Shown here piece after piece: positions 33,471 through 45,025 of a stretch of DNA of 64,000 nucleotides (position 1 is its first letter; each line of letters opens with the position of its first letter). The position numbers were made by a program, and so were the translations under genes. The notes beneath the pieces were generated by a model that was not told the DNA's origin, ran no database searches, and saw only the letters and a list, made by a program, of their open reading frames with translations. The DNA comes from Haematobia irritans (taxonomy: Eukaryota; Arthropoda; Insecta; Diptera; Muscidae), in assembly GCF_050003625.1 (NCBI RefSeq), contig NC_134397.1, positions 222,208,537 to 222,272,536 on the forward strand, read 5' to 3'.

Positions 33471-33557
33471 AAATTTTAAAAATAAACTAAAACAAAATAA
33501 AATTTTTGCAATAAACATTAGTTCATTTTATCATCAGTTTTACAACAGACTTTTTTT

Positions 33558-33628
33558 CTGTGCGTGACTCGAACCTGGATTGCCTGCACCATACGCTCTA
33601 TTAGTCGCCTCAGTGCATTGCATCACGA
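33558..33628 (-). other. tRNA-like stretch with B-box-like motif
   Basis: On the minus strand CCAGGTTCGAGTCACGC fits the RNA polymerase III B-box consensus, and GATGCAATGCACTGAGGC lies upstream in the position of a weak A box; an A-run (CACAGAAAAAAA) follows. The arms do not fold into a clean cloverleaf, so this may be a second SINE-like relic rather than a tRNA gene. Confidence 0.35.
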
Positions 33629-33647
33629 AAACTGTTCATGAAATCCT

Positions 33648-35164
33648 GGGGGCTAATCACGGCATTCGATATCGAGAACTTTTGATCGAAATCTAAATTT
33701 TTCGGATCACGGGAGTCGATATCGAGTTTTTTGGATCGACAATTTTTTCGATTGGCAAATTGCAATCGTATAACATTTTTCACTTGTTTTTTTACATTGT
33801 TTTCGCCATATAGGAATAGTAAATATATTAGTTTTATTTCGAATTGTTGCTAATTTGTAGTAAATTTACATATAATGAACATATTTTGAATATTTAGGAC
33901 TAAGGCAACTCCAATAAAAGTTAATCAAAAATTGGTCATAGTCGAGTCCGGGAGCGAGCATCCTAGCTTGGCAAAGAACCATATATAAAGTGCACATGCT
34001 AGATCGATATCCAAGAGATTGTGATCAACCAAATACCGTACCATTCCGTGACAACATAACGCTTCTGGACCACCTTGTACACACAAAAAAAATTGTTTCT
34101 GATTCAATCACGAAATTAATTGATCCAATTAATTTTTTAATTGAAATGTCTTCAATCACGAAAATGATAGTATCAATCACAGTTTTAATTGGACATAGAA
34201 AAAATTCTTGATTAAAAAATTAATTGATTTCATTATCAAATTTCAATTAATTTTTTAATTGATTCAATTAAAAATTTAATTGATGTTGATTGCAAAACTC
34301 AATTAATTTAGTAATTAAAAAAAGGTAACTATTTTTCAATTACATTCTGAATTGGCTTAGAATTTTTATTTGGATTAACAATTGATTGTTTGAAAAAAAT
34401 TTTAATTAAAAATGTTCATCACTTTTTTAACTGACTTAGTCTTCTGAATTTAATTGTATCAATTAACTTTTTAATTAAAAATTTTAAAAATTTCAATCAT
34501 TGACTAAATTAACTTAATGTTTCTATCTTGATTAAAAAGTTAATTGTACCAATTAATTTATTAATTGAAAAAAAATTCAACTTCAATTAACTTTTTAATT
34601 GGAAATATTTTGGTCATATTTTTTTCTGTGTAAGAATAGTGAATTATGAAGGTTTCCACTCACAACAAATTGTAAGACGGCAGACAATTGTAAAGTGATA
34701 GAATTGACATGCCACCAAAAATTATTTCCCATTTGAACGCCAGCCGAAATCGTCCATTGAGCCTGCAAAAGGTGACTTTCTAACAGTGCACACCATTTCA
34801 AACCCATGTACTTACACCAATAACAATGTGCACTTTTATTCCTTATTTGCGCTGAATTATTTTATATTCATCTCATCCTCCAATTAGGAAGGAACTCGGA
34901 GGAATGTATGAGTCCATAAGATATAATGCAATACAATTTACTTTTTACTTTGAAACCTCCAAAAACATGTTTTTTCTACATTCTATTTTGTGACGCTGAC
35001 TTAATTTTGTCATTTCATTTTGTTCTGCTTCTTTTTTTGCTGTTGGCAACGCTTAAGAAATTGCATCAAATTTCGATCGAATCCCGTGATCCAAACTTTT
35101 AATCGTATCGACAATTTTTTCGATACGATTATGAATTCGATATCGAATGCCGTGATTAGCCCCC
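33648..35164. mobile_element. TIR element, GGGGGCTAATCACGGCATTC ends
   Basis: The two ends are inverted copies over at least 28 bp, beginning GGGGGCTAATCACGGCATTC and continuing GATATCGA, followed by more loosely matched ATCACGGGA...TCGAT segments. It is 1517 bp without a convincing coding region, so non-autonomous. A 3-bp duplication (CTG) is possible. The G-rich ends and short duplication would suit PIF/Harbinger, but that is a guess. An AT-rich element sits inside. Confidence 0.75.
34078..34631. mobile_element. AT-rich MITE with TACACANAAAAAAA inverted ends
   Basis: The left end is TACACACAAAAAAAATTG and the right end ATTTTTTTCTGTGTA, inverted with one mismatch. The interior is over 80% A+T and consists of TTAATTTTTTAATTGA-like palindromic repeats. 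No coding frame and no obvious target duplication. Confidence 0.6.
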
Positions 35165-35572
35165 TGAACACCCGTGGACGAAACCATGGATATTCCGTTT
35201 TGACTTTTCGTGAACGTTTCCGTTTCATTTTGTTACCTTCCGTTCACCATTTTGGAACGTATTTTTTTCAATTAGTGTAATGCTATTTTTTCTGTATTAA
35301 ATCCATTTTTTGATGCTCCACTGTTCCTACACTGAAAAAAATATTTACATGATATTAAAGATTACGCAACATAAATTTTAGGATGCGAAATTTAACAGGT
35401 TGGCAGATAAGTGCCCGGTCTGACACATAGGTGGCGTTGCTAGTATTAAATACATATTATTTTTATATAGTACCAACCTTCAAATGATTCGTGTCAAAAT
35501 TTGACGTCTGTAAGTAAATTAGTTTGTGAGATAGAGCGTCTTTTGTGAAGCAACTTTTGTTATTGTGAAAAA

Positions 35573-35905
35573 ATGGAAAAAAGGAATTTCGTGTTTTGAT
35601 AAAATACTGTTTTCTGTAGGGAAAAAATACGGTGGAAGCACAAATTTGGCTTCATAATGAGTTTCTGGACTCTGCCCCAGGGAAATCAACAATAATTGAT
35701 TGGTATGCAAAATTCAAGCGTGGTGAAATGAGCACTGAGGACGGTGAACGCAGTGGACGCCCGAAAGAGGTGGTTACCGATGAAAACATCAAAAAAATCC
35801 ACAAAATGATTTTGAATGACCGTAAAATGAAGTTGATCGAGATAGCAGAGGCCTTAAAGATATCAAAGGAAAGGGTTGGTCATATGTGTTTTTCTTTATT
35901 AGACC
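35573..35905 (+). pseudogene. Himar1-like transposase N-terminus, copy M2
   Basis: The coding sequence starts ATGGAAAAAAGG with a frame break, has a TAG within the FCLF..GKNTVE region, then reads TIIDWYAKFKRGEMSTEDGE, EVVTDENIKKIHKMILND and EIAEALKISKERVGHM before jumping to 3' noncoding sequence. The whole catalytic domain is deleted. Confidence 0.9.
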
Positions 35906-35921
35906 GGGGACTTATCAGCAA

Positions 35922-36270
35922 AGGTTAGGTTAGGTTAGGTTAGGTTAGGAGGCAGACCGATGTATCAGGCTCACTTAGGCTATTCAGTCCATTGTGATAC
36001 CGCATTGGTGAACTTCTCACTTATCACTGAGTGCTGCCCGATTCCATGTTAAGCTCAATGACAAGGGACCTCCTTTTTCGTCCGAACGGCGTTCAACATT
36101 GCAGTGAAACCACTTAGAGAAGCTTTGAAACCCTCAGTAATGTCACCAGCATTACTGAGGTGGGATAATCCACCGCTAAAAAATTTTTTTGGTGTTCGGT
36201 CGATGCAGGAATCGAACCCACGACCTTATGTATGCAATGCGGGCATGCTAACCATTGCACCACGGTGGCT
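35922..36270 (-). mobile_element. SINE, near full-length copy with five TTAGG-type repeats
   Basis: The tail (left side) is GGTTAGGTTAGGTTAGGTTA followed by GGTTAGG and the shared LINE-like segment; the head ends CCACGGTGGCT. The host mariner TIR (ATCAGC|CAACCTGT) is split, with ATCAGC on the left and ACCAGC on the right as a possible imperfect 6-bp duplication. About 15 bp are missing in the middle compared with the first copy. Confidence 0.9.
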
Positions 36271-36289
36271 CCAACCAGCCAACCTGTTA

Positions 36290-38029
36290 AAAATTTCTTT
36301 AAAATATTGAAATTTTAATTAAAATTAAGTTTATAATCTTTACTTCAAATTTTTTTTCATTTAATTTAGGACACAAAGTTTGTAAATTTGCGTCCCTCCG
36401 TCTTTGAACTAAGGCTAATTTTCCTTAAAGTAAAGAAACACATTTTTGATTTAAAGAAATTGTCCTTAAATTAACAGAAATATTGAAACTTTCGATTTAA
36501 GATAAAAACGCTTCAAATATAGGCTAAGACTTATTTTGAGGATTTTGAGGATTTAGCGTCTTTGGTTCAACGTTTTTTTGGAAGTAAGAAAACATTTTTT
36601 ACTTTGAAGTATCCGTTATAATTTGGATATTTAAACTGGTATTTAATTATTTTTACTTCTGTACCTTTATGAACGAACCTCGAAAAGAGAATGAAAATTT
36701 GATGAATGAGATCTGTATCCTAATTTTAATTTTATTGGTCCTAAATTTAAGGCCATCTTTGGATCCAAGTCAACTTTTTTTTTGAATGTAGAATCACTGG
36801 ACTTTAATAGAAACCTATTCGAAAGACTATGTGAAAAAAATCACAATTACAAATACGATGGCTCTGCTTAAAATGGTATAGCCATTGAAGCGCACATATC
36901 ATGAAGGACTAAAAGTCAGGCCAAACTAGGAAAATACAAAACAATCAAAATCTTTTTCAACTTCCCGTATGCACATTCAAAATAGAAACAAAATTCAGCC
37001 ATTGAAGCAAGCAACCAAACATTCTCGTCAGTCAACCAGTTCCAGTCATCTCATATCAATGAAAGTTTCATTTTTGTTTTCACTAAAACGGCCTTTTAAA
37101 GATTTTTTCGTTTTCGTTTTTTTTTTTTTTGACAAACAGAAGAGAATAAAATTCACAATGACAAAACATCGAGCTGAGATAGAAATGCCCCATTGCACAA
37201 CACACAGGAAGATTCGTGTGACAGCGCATTGGGAACGCAAAAGTCATTTCCAGTTACATGTTTTTGACGACAACATCAAATGTGACTTTTTTTAGGCTGA
37301 GCACCAACCAACCAAACGTAGTATTTGTGATGTTAGTTAGGATTACCAATTTTTTGTTGCTTGCATTTTTTTTGTTTGGTAAATCTTCCTTTCATTGGAT
37401 AGCCGCTCTGTTTGGTTCCTGTCCATCTACATAGTTTTTGCAATGCTATCAGTAAACAAAAACACCATAAGCCAAGGACACAACGGATATTTCAGGATTT
37501 TTAGGAAAGGGTTTGTTCGTTTTAATTTTGCAGTAGTGAATCAAAAACAAAAAATAATGGAAGTTGAACGTTTGAAACAAACACAAAAATTTTGCCAACA
37601 CATGGCTTTGTAAAAAAAAAACTAGAAACTATTTAAATTTTTTTCATTGTTTGCCACAAAAAGTTTAGGCTTTATGGGCCTGTATAGACTTCGAGATAAG
37701 ATTTCCATTAATTGGTAGAATTAAAAATATCGCAAACTGTTTGAGTGGATATCCACATCTGCATCCACAATAAAAATAAATAATAAAACAAATATTTATT
37801 TAGAACCAATTTCTTTGATAAAATATTTTTAAGTGAAAGTTTTAAATGTTTATTAATCATATTTTCCATTGGTTTTAGCACTAGTAAACTAATAACTGTG
37901 GTGAACTAAAGTAAAATGTCCGTACACATAAGTTCACTATGAAGTGAAGAAAAAGAACATTTTCGTATGATTCCTAAAAATAGAAAAAAAAAGAAATAAC
38001 ATTTCGAAATTTTTTTTTTTTTTTTTATA
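36290..38029. other. Intergenic DNA, nothing recognised
   Basis: AT-rich sequence with homopolymer T-runs; no supported frame or RNA gene. Confidence 0.5.
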
Positions 38030-38180
38030 GAAAAAAATCTTGACAAAATTTTCTTTAAAAATAAAATTTTGACAAAATTTTCTATAGAAATGAAATTTTG
38101 ACAAAATTCTCTATAAAACGAAAATTGTATTTGTTTGAGCTTAAAACCATTGCGTTGACTAAACTATAAGAGTAGTTTAA
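38030..38180. repeat. Short 29-bp repeat remnant joined to an end of the 442-bp repeat
   Basis: Three diverged 29-bp units (38030-38120) are followed by GAGCTTAAAACCATTGCGTT and GACTAAACTATAAGAGTAGT (38140-38180), the terminal part of the repeat at 16792-18473. Confidence 0.7.
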
Positions 38181-38583
38181 GCAACAGAGGAACAGAGACA
38201 CGAATTCGCACAAAAGAACAGTAGAAATAGTGGACTTTACCAGACGAACGTGTCCCAATGAAATTGAAGAGTAATCTACCGACTGAAAAAGTAATCATAT
38301 TTTAGGATTCGCAAAGTATGATCCACAGTATGGAGCTACCGTGGTTAACATTTCCGCCTGTGGTATCACAATGGACAATGGTCTTAACTATGCCGAATTA
38401 CGACGGACATTTTCTCCATGAGAAACCTGTTTACACGGCTCACTGCGCCAAACAAGTGAAAGCGAGTGTCGTTTCATAACATTCGGCGTACCATGAAAAC
38501 GATCGAATTCTCAACAATAAAGTAAGTGGTAGGTGTACCTTACTAAGCGAACTTACTCCAAAGAAAGTTAAATGTTATCCACC

Positions 38584-38775
38584 GACGCACAGTGGTTCCA
38601 AATCGCTTTTTTTTGGAAATAATTCAGTAACTTTTGAATGGATAAAGTTATCAACATATTTTTTTTCTGTGTGTGAAAGACGCACAGTGGTTCCAAATTG
38701 CTCTTTTTTTGGAAATAATTCTGTAACTTTTGAATGGATAAAGTTATCAACATATTTTTTTCTGTGTGTGAAAGC
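38584..38775. repeat. ~97-bp direct repeat, two copies
   Basis: GACGCACAGTGGTTCCAAAT and the following sequence to TTTTTTCTGTGTGTGAAA occur twice (about 38584-38680 and 38681-38775), differing by a few bases. The unit resembles the end of a TIR element (CTGTGTGTGAAA). Confidence 0.85.
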
Positions 38776-39141
38776 TGAAGTGTTTTCCTCTGAGTTTTCC
38801 AATTTGTGGGTCCCTAGTGGGTCCACGAGCTGACCTGTAGGCGTTGAAAGTTGGTCACCTGGGGGGTATGCAATTTTGTTTTAGCTGTAAACCGATTTTG
38901 AACCGATTTCGATGATTTTTTCTTTGCTGGATAGAACTTGTAAAGCTCTACAAAAAAGTTTGCGTGCGTGTGCAATTATCTTTTACCGTTTGCAAGATAT
39001 GGGCCATATTATTTTATTTTTTTTTGCAAAATTTTGACAAAGTGGGGTCAGTATTTGGAACCTAGAAGTTGTGTTTTTAAGTAGATTCGTAATTTTTCTT
39101 AACTGCATTCCCCACAAAATTCTATGAATCCTAGAAGAAAA

Positions 39142-40824
39142 CAAGTATATACGGCCGTAAGTTCGGCCAGGCCGAAGCTTATGTACCCTCCACCATGGAT
39201 TGCGTAGAAACTTCTACGAAAGACTGTCATTCACAATCGAATTACTTGGGTTGTGGTATCTTAAAACTTCTTAACATCGTTTTCTAAATTGTGAGTTAGT
39301 CCATACGTGGTATATATTAGACAAAAAAGTTATGTATAGTTAAGTCTACAAATAATTACGAATCGATATGGACTTTTTGCACGGTACGTAGAGAGCCAGA
39401 ATTGAAATAAGGGGGGTGCTTATATGGGGGCTATATAGAATTATGCACTTGATATGGACCAATTTTTGTGTGATTGGAGATCGATTTATCTGAGGGCTAT
39501 ATATAACTATAGACCGATATGGACATAGTTAGGCATGGTTGTTAACGGCCATATACAAATTTCAACTCACTCGGATGAAATTTGCTCCTCCAAGAGGCTC
39601 CAAAACCAAATTTCGGGATCGGTTTATATGGGGGCTATATATGATTATGGACTTATATGGACCACTTTTGGCATGGTTGTTAAATATCATATACTACCAC
39701 CACGTACCAAATTTCAACCAGATCGGATGCATTTTGCTTCTCCAAAAGGCACCGGAGGTCAAATCTGGGGATCGGTTTATATGGGGGCTATATATAATTA
39801 TGGACTGATATGAACCAATTCCTGCATGGTTGTTGCATACCATATACTAACATCACGTACCAAATTTCAACCGAATCGGATGAATTTTGCTCTTCCAAGG
39901 GGCTCCGGAGCTGAAATTTGGTGATCGGTTTATATGGGGGCTATGTATAATTATGGACCGATATGGACCAATTTTTGCATGGTTATTAGAGACCATATAC
40001 TAACACCATGTACCAAATTTCAGCCGGATCGGATGAAACTTGCATCTCTTAGATACTCCACAAGCCAAATCGGGGGATCGGTTTATATGGGGGCTATGTA
40101 TAATTATGGACCGATGTGGACCAATTTTTGCATGGTTATTAGATACCATATACTAACACCATGTACCAAATTTCAGCCGGATCGGATGAAACTTGCATCT
40201 CTTAGATACTCCACAAGCCAAATCGGGGGATCGGTTTATATGGGGGCTATATATAATTATGTACCGATGTGGACCAATTTTTGAATGGTTGTTAGAAACC
40301 ATATACTCACACCATGTACCAAATTTCAGCCGGATTGGATGAAATTTGCTTCTCTTAGAGGCTCCGCAAGCCAAATCGGGGGATCGGTTTATATGTGGGC
40401 TATATATAATTATGAACCGATGTGGACCAATTTTTGCATGGTTGGTAGAGATCATATGCCGACACCATGTACCAAATTTCAGCCGGATCGGATGAAATTT
40501 GCTTCTCTTAGAGCAATCGCAAGCCAAATTTGGGGGTCCGTTTATATGGGGGCTATATGTAAAAGTGACCGATATGGCCCATTTGCAATACCATCCGACC
40601 TACATCAATAACAACTACTTGTGCCAAGTTTCAAGTCGATAGCTTGTTTCGTTCGGAAGTTAGCGTGATTTCAACAGATGGACGGACGGACATGCTCAGA
40701 TCGACTCAGAATTTCACCACGACCCAGAATATATATACTTTATGGGGTCTTAGAGCAATATTTCGATGTGTTACAAACGGAATGACAAAGTTAATATACC
40801 CCCCATCCTATGGTGGAGGGTATA
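39142..40824 (-). mobile_element. 1.7-kb dispersed repeat with 153-bp units, second copy
   Basis: In plus orientation it starts CAAGTATATACGGCCGTAAG and ends CCTATGGTGGAGGGTATA, the reverse of 24524-26153. It holds about nine 153-bp units; two adjacent ones near 39950-40240 are almost identical, indicating recent local duplication. The plus-strand frame through 39535-40611 stays in one phase over most units. Confidence 0.88.
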
Positions 40825-41315
40825 CAAATGTGTACCCATGTGCATTAGATAAAAAGTTGTCCACAAATTAGAATTTCAAAAATATCGAATTTTGATCATT
40901 TTTTTTTGGAAAGAAGCACATACATTCTTTCTGTCGTAACATTTTTTTTTATAGATTTCTCCCAATTTTTTTTTACTTTTTTCTTATAGGCGACCATATA
41001 AGGAATGGTATATTCAGCAATATTTCTCAAAACAAATTTCCCTGCAAAAATCAATCAAAATGATATCACAATTAGTTCAAAAGTTATTAAGGTTTCAATT
41101 CATATTTTTAATTCCCAAAAAATCGGAATTTTTGAACAAAAATTGTTCCGTGCCCCAAAAACTTCAAAGTTTCGTAATTTTTTATAATTGCATAGAAATA
41201 AAGCTCTCTCAAATACCTTTCCAACGATGTATTATATTTATACCCGTACTTAGCGAAATGAGCCAAAAACTTGCACTAAACGTCACTAACTCGGGTAAAA
41301 TAATGCATTTCTGCA
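40825..41315. other. AT-rich DNA, nothing recognised
   Basis: No supported feature; two overlapping plus-strand frames are in AT-rich sequence without family features. Confidence 0.5.
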
Positions 41316-41634
41316 AATGTACGTTTATATGGGGGTTATACCAAAATCTGAACCGATTTAAATCAAACTTGACACACTTGACGATACTATCAAATATAAT
41401 TTGAAGTAAATCAGAGAAGAAATCTGGCTTCTAGAGCCATATATGTGCATATCGGGCGTAAGATATATATATAAGATACATATATAAATCTGAACCGATT
41501 TCAACCAAACTCGGCATGCGTAGCTAGAATGTTATTTCTGGTACCTATGCAAAATTTGAAGTAACTCGGAGTAAAACTGTGGCCTTAGAGTGAACATTTA
41601 GTTTCCGGTACCCATTTAAGTGTATATCGGACAA
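41316..41634. repeat. Dispersed repeat fragment (GAACCGATTT...AACCAAACT type)
   Basis: Two diverged units share ATCTGAACCGATTTCAACCAAACT-like and GAAGTAAxTCxGAG sequence, about 140 bp apart. The arrangement recalls the 153-bp units but the sequence is different. Confidence 0.6.
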
Positions 41635-41636
41635 TA

Positions 41637-42747
41637 ACAGGTTGGCTGATAAGTCCCCGGTCTAACAAAGAAAAAACACAGTTTTTTTCCAAAATTCGTT
41701 TTTATTATTCAACATAGTCCCCTTCAAGAGCGATACAACGATTATAACGACCTTCCAATTTTTTGATACCATTTTGGTAGTACTCCTTCGGTTTTGCCTC
41801 AAAATAGGCCTCAGTTTCGGCGATCACCTTTTCATTGCAGCCAAATTTTTTCCCTGCGAGCATCCTTTTGATGTCTGAGAACAAGAAAAATTCGCTGAGG
41901 GCCAGATCTGGAGAATACGGTGGGTGGGGAAGATATTCGAAGCCCAATTCATGAATTTTTGCCATCGGTCTCAATTACTTGTGGCACTGTGCGTTGTCTT
42001 GGTGGAACAACACTTTTTTCTTCTTCATATGGGGCCGTTTTGCGGCGATTTCGACCTTCAAACGCTCCAATAACGCCGTATAATAGTCACTGTTGATGGT
42101 TTTTCCCTTCTCAAGATAATCGATAAAAATTAGTCCATGCGCATCCCAAAAAACAGAGGCCATTACTTTGCCAGCGGACTTTTGAGTCTTTGCACGCTTC
42201 GGAGACGGTTCACCGGTCGTTGTCCACTCAGCCGACTGTCGATTGAACTCAGGAGTATAGTGATGCAGTCATGTTTCATCCGTTGTCACATATCGTCGGA
42301 AAAACTCGGGTGTATTACGAGTTAACAGCTGCAAACACCGCTCAGAATCATCAACACGTTGTTGTTTTTGGTCAAATGTGAGCTCGCGCGGCAACCATTT
42401 TGCACAGAGCTTCCGCATATCCAAATATTGATGAATGATGTGACCAACACGTTCCTTTGATATCTTTAAGGCCTCTGCTATCTCGATCAACTTCATTTTA
42501 CGGTCATTCAAAATCATTTTGTGGAGTTTTTTGATGTTTTCGTCGGTAACCACCTCTTTCGGGCATTCACCGTCCTCCGTGCTCATTTCACCACGCTTGA
42601 ATTTTGCATACCAATCAATTATTGTTGATTTCCCTGGGGCAGAGTCCGGAAACTCATTATCAAGCCAAGTTTTTGCTTCCACCGTATTTTTCCCCTTCAG
42701 AAAGCAGTATTTTATCAAAACACGAAATTCCTTTTTTTCCATTTTTT
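41637..42747 (-). mobile_element. Himar1-like mariner copy M3, 5' end missing
   Basis: The 3' TIR (ACAGGTTGGCTGATAAGTCC, 41637) follows TA. The other end is cut just upstream of the transposase start, where TATACCCTGCGCCACAC, the start of another repeat, is joined directly. The 5' TIR is therefore absent and the element could not move. Confidence 0.93.
41702..42742 (-). pseudogene. Himar1-like transposase, copy M3
   Basis: It starts MEKKEFRVLIKYCF at 42742. The helix-turn-helix DNA-binding half is readable to RYVTTDET, then TGA replaces the expected Trp codon. Reading continues as LHHYTPE to KVMASVFWDAHG, HQDNAQCHK with another stop, and PYSPDLALSEFFLF. The third catalytic residue is Glu instead of Asp. 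The end is RCIALEGDYVE. A short in-frame loss removes part of the ERSGRPKE segment. Two stops make it non-coding, although much of the frame is preserved. Confidence 0.93.
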
Positions 42748-43016
42748 ATACCCTGCGCCACACTGTGGAACAGGGTATTGTAAGTTAGTGCATATGTTTT
42801 GCAACACCCAGAAGGAGACGAGATAGACACATAGCGTCTTTGGCAAAAATGCTCAGGGTGGGCTCTTGAGTCGATATAGCGATGTCCGTCTGTGAACACG
42901 TGAACACATTTTTGTAATCAAAGTCTAGGTCGCAGTTTTAGTCCAATCGACTTCAAATTTGGCACAAGTATGTGTTTTGGCTCAGAATAGATCCGTATTG
43001 ATTTTGGAAGAAATCG
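42748..43016. repeat. Dispersed repeat fragment starting TATACCCTGCGCC
   Basis: TATACCCTGCGCCACACTG, GCAACACCCAGAAGGAGACG, GTCGATATAGCGATGTCCGT and CGACTTCAAATTTGGCACAA give the layout common to several fly repeats that begin TATACCC, including the longer elements at 24524 and 39142. Its right part merges with the inverted repeat at 43017. Confidence 0.65.
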
Positions 43017-43211
43017 GTTCCTTATAAAATGTCCAAAAAACCAAAATCAAAAATTTTCCAAAAAAAAATTTATACAAAATTGGGAGATTTTTCATTATGA
43101 AAAACAAGTAAGGAAAGTCTAAAGTCGGGCGGGGCCGACTTTATAACACCCTGCATATATATATATATATATAAATTTTTGATTTTGGTTTTTTGGACAT
43201 TTTATAAGGAG
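43017..43211. repeat. ~38-bp inverted repeat with 116-bp spacer and (TA)n
   Basis: The left arm (43018-43056) contains CTTATAAAATGTCCAAAAAA and CCAAAATCAAAAATTT; the right arm (43173-43211) is its complement with at most one or two changes near the outer end. The spacer contains AAAGTCGGGCGGGGCCGACT (itself an inverted GTCGG...CCGAC) and a (TA)10 microsatellite at 43154-43173. Confidence 0.88.
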
Positions 43212-45025
43212 CCACATCCATCTTCCTTTGTTTGGCTTTTTAAATTTTGTATCCTTGATAGTTTTCCCTTCTTCGTGATCAATTTTACTATGTTATCTCT
43301 GGTCTCCCTGACCATCATAATAATTCCCCTTTCCAGAGGACGGAATGGACCTTCAAGAGTAATCGAATTTGTGTGAATTTCCAATTTTATAGTCGACCTG
43401 AAACATGGCCGTTTCAACCCCTTTAAGTTCCATTAGAAAGTCTATTTAAGATTCTAATTTGTTTTGGTCTTTGCAAATTACTGAAACTTCCCATTCACGA
43501 TTCTCCAACTAAAGGCCAAATATGATGAGACAAAACACTAAAATGTCTTGTAATCCCATTGTAATCATCCTCCACTGTCGTTCAGATAGCTCAAATGTCC
43601 TCTTTAAAATGTTTTGCAAGTTGTTAAAGTGCGGGGAAATGTGCCATCCAAAAAATTATACAGCAACATAGGCCAACAATCATCATGTTGAGTCAATGAT
43701 GGTGTAAGAATTACAAATTCCCCCCGAAAACAAAAAAATGAGCGACAATGTTGTAAAGCACCAGCAAAGTCCATGTGATGACAGTGGTGTTACATTGCAG
43801 AGCTTACATCATGTCCATGGAAACAATGAACTTGGTTGGTAAGATTGTTTCATGTTTTTCGTTAGAATTTTCGTGAAACAGTGTCCGAACGAACAATGAC
43901 AACTGTGACAACAATCCTAAGAGCATCATTTCACTTTAACTCCTCACCATCATCATCGTCATCAGAATTCCAACAACCAACCATCACAATGACACTAGGT
44001 TCGAAAGGGGAGAATTTTCGTTTTTTGGAGGTTAGGGCGGTTGGGTGGGTTTGTTTTGCAAACTATATTAAGTTTGATTATTATGTCGCCTTGTCTGTCA
44101 CTATTCCTTTGGTTGGGAATATATTTTAATTTTGTCGTTAAGTTGACAACTTTGGACAGTAATTTACTAAGAAGACTTACTAAGTGTAATTTAGAAAAAT
44201 ATTTTTGTTGAAAATGAGACCTATAGCCGTAAGTGAATATACTCAGAAAAAGTTATGAATACCGATGAGCATATTAGTAGAATAAAATAATGTCATGGGA
44301 GAGATTTTCACATATTCTTCCATATATACAGTGAAAAAAGAAGCCTGTCCTGCTCCAAAGATTTTCTCTTTACATTAATTTGGTTTTGGTATTGATTCCG
44401 AGGCAAAGAAGCGGAGAAAAAGTACATTTAAGAAACAATTGTCTTTCAAATTTGAGTTTTGTGTTCTTGTTACCAGGATATTGAATTTATTCATTTGTCT
44501 GCTTTTTTCTTCACGTGCTGCTATCAGAATTTTTTGAAACGTGTTAAGAACAATTTAGATTTCCAAATTCAGACTCGACGTCAACTGGAAATTAGGTTAT
44601 GTTTCCAGTAACATACTCCTTCAAAATAAAGTGTTAAAAATATATTTCAAAAGTTTTGAAAGCATTTTTGCTTGTAGTCAAGGTGCAAAAAGTCAACAAA
44701 TTTAAAGACGATTCCATTAATTTTTAAGAATTTTCCAGAATTATCTTTATACACAAAAAAGAAATTAAAAAAGTAAGGGGAACAATAAACTACCTCGTGT
44801 GAAAATTGAATGAACTTAATTGTAAAAAAGTAAGAGGAACAATAAACTCCACATTTTTTACCAATCGAAATCAGTGTTTTTAAATTTGGCTTGTCTGGAG
44901 TAAGACAAACTTTTTTCGATTCCGACACCTGCAAAATCTTCAGACTCCGGCTCCATAGCACGGTTGCAACTTGAACCACAATAATCTACTACAATTTTAA
45001 GAAAGAAATGTTCTGTCACAAAATG
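43212..45025. other. Intergenic DNA, nothing recognised
   Basis: No supported gene. Frames at 43881-44129 and 44647-44979 lack family signatures. Confidence 0.5.

Larger units (their letters stand above)
35395..36287 (+). mobile_element. Himar1-like mariner, internally deleted copy M2, with SINE in its 3' TIR
   Basis: The left TIR begins ACAGGTTGGCAGATAAGTGC after TA (35393-35394); the right end AACCTGT is followed by TA (36288-36289). After removal of the SINE (35922-36270) only about 540 bp remain. The transposase N-terminus joins directly to the 3' TIR region (ATTAGACCGGGGACTTATCA), so it is a MITE-like deletion derivative. Confidence 0.93.

Noticed and set aside
38340..38380. SINE/LINE tail fragment (TGTGGTATCACAATGGAC)
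   Set aside because: Only about 20 bp match and the surrounding sequence does not continue the element, so not called as a feature.
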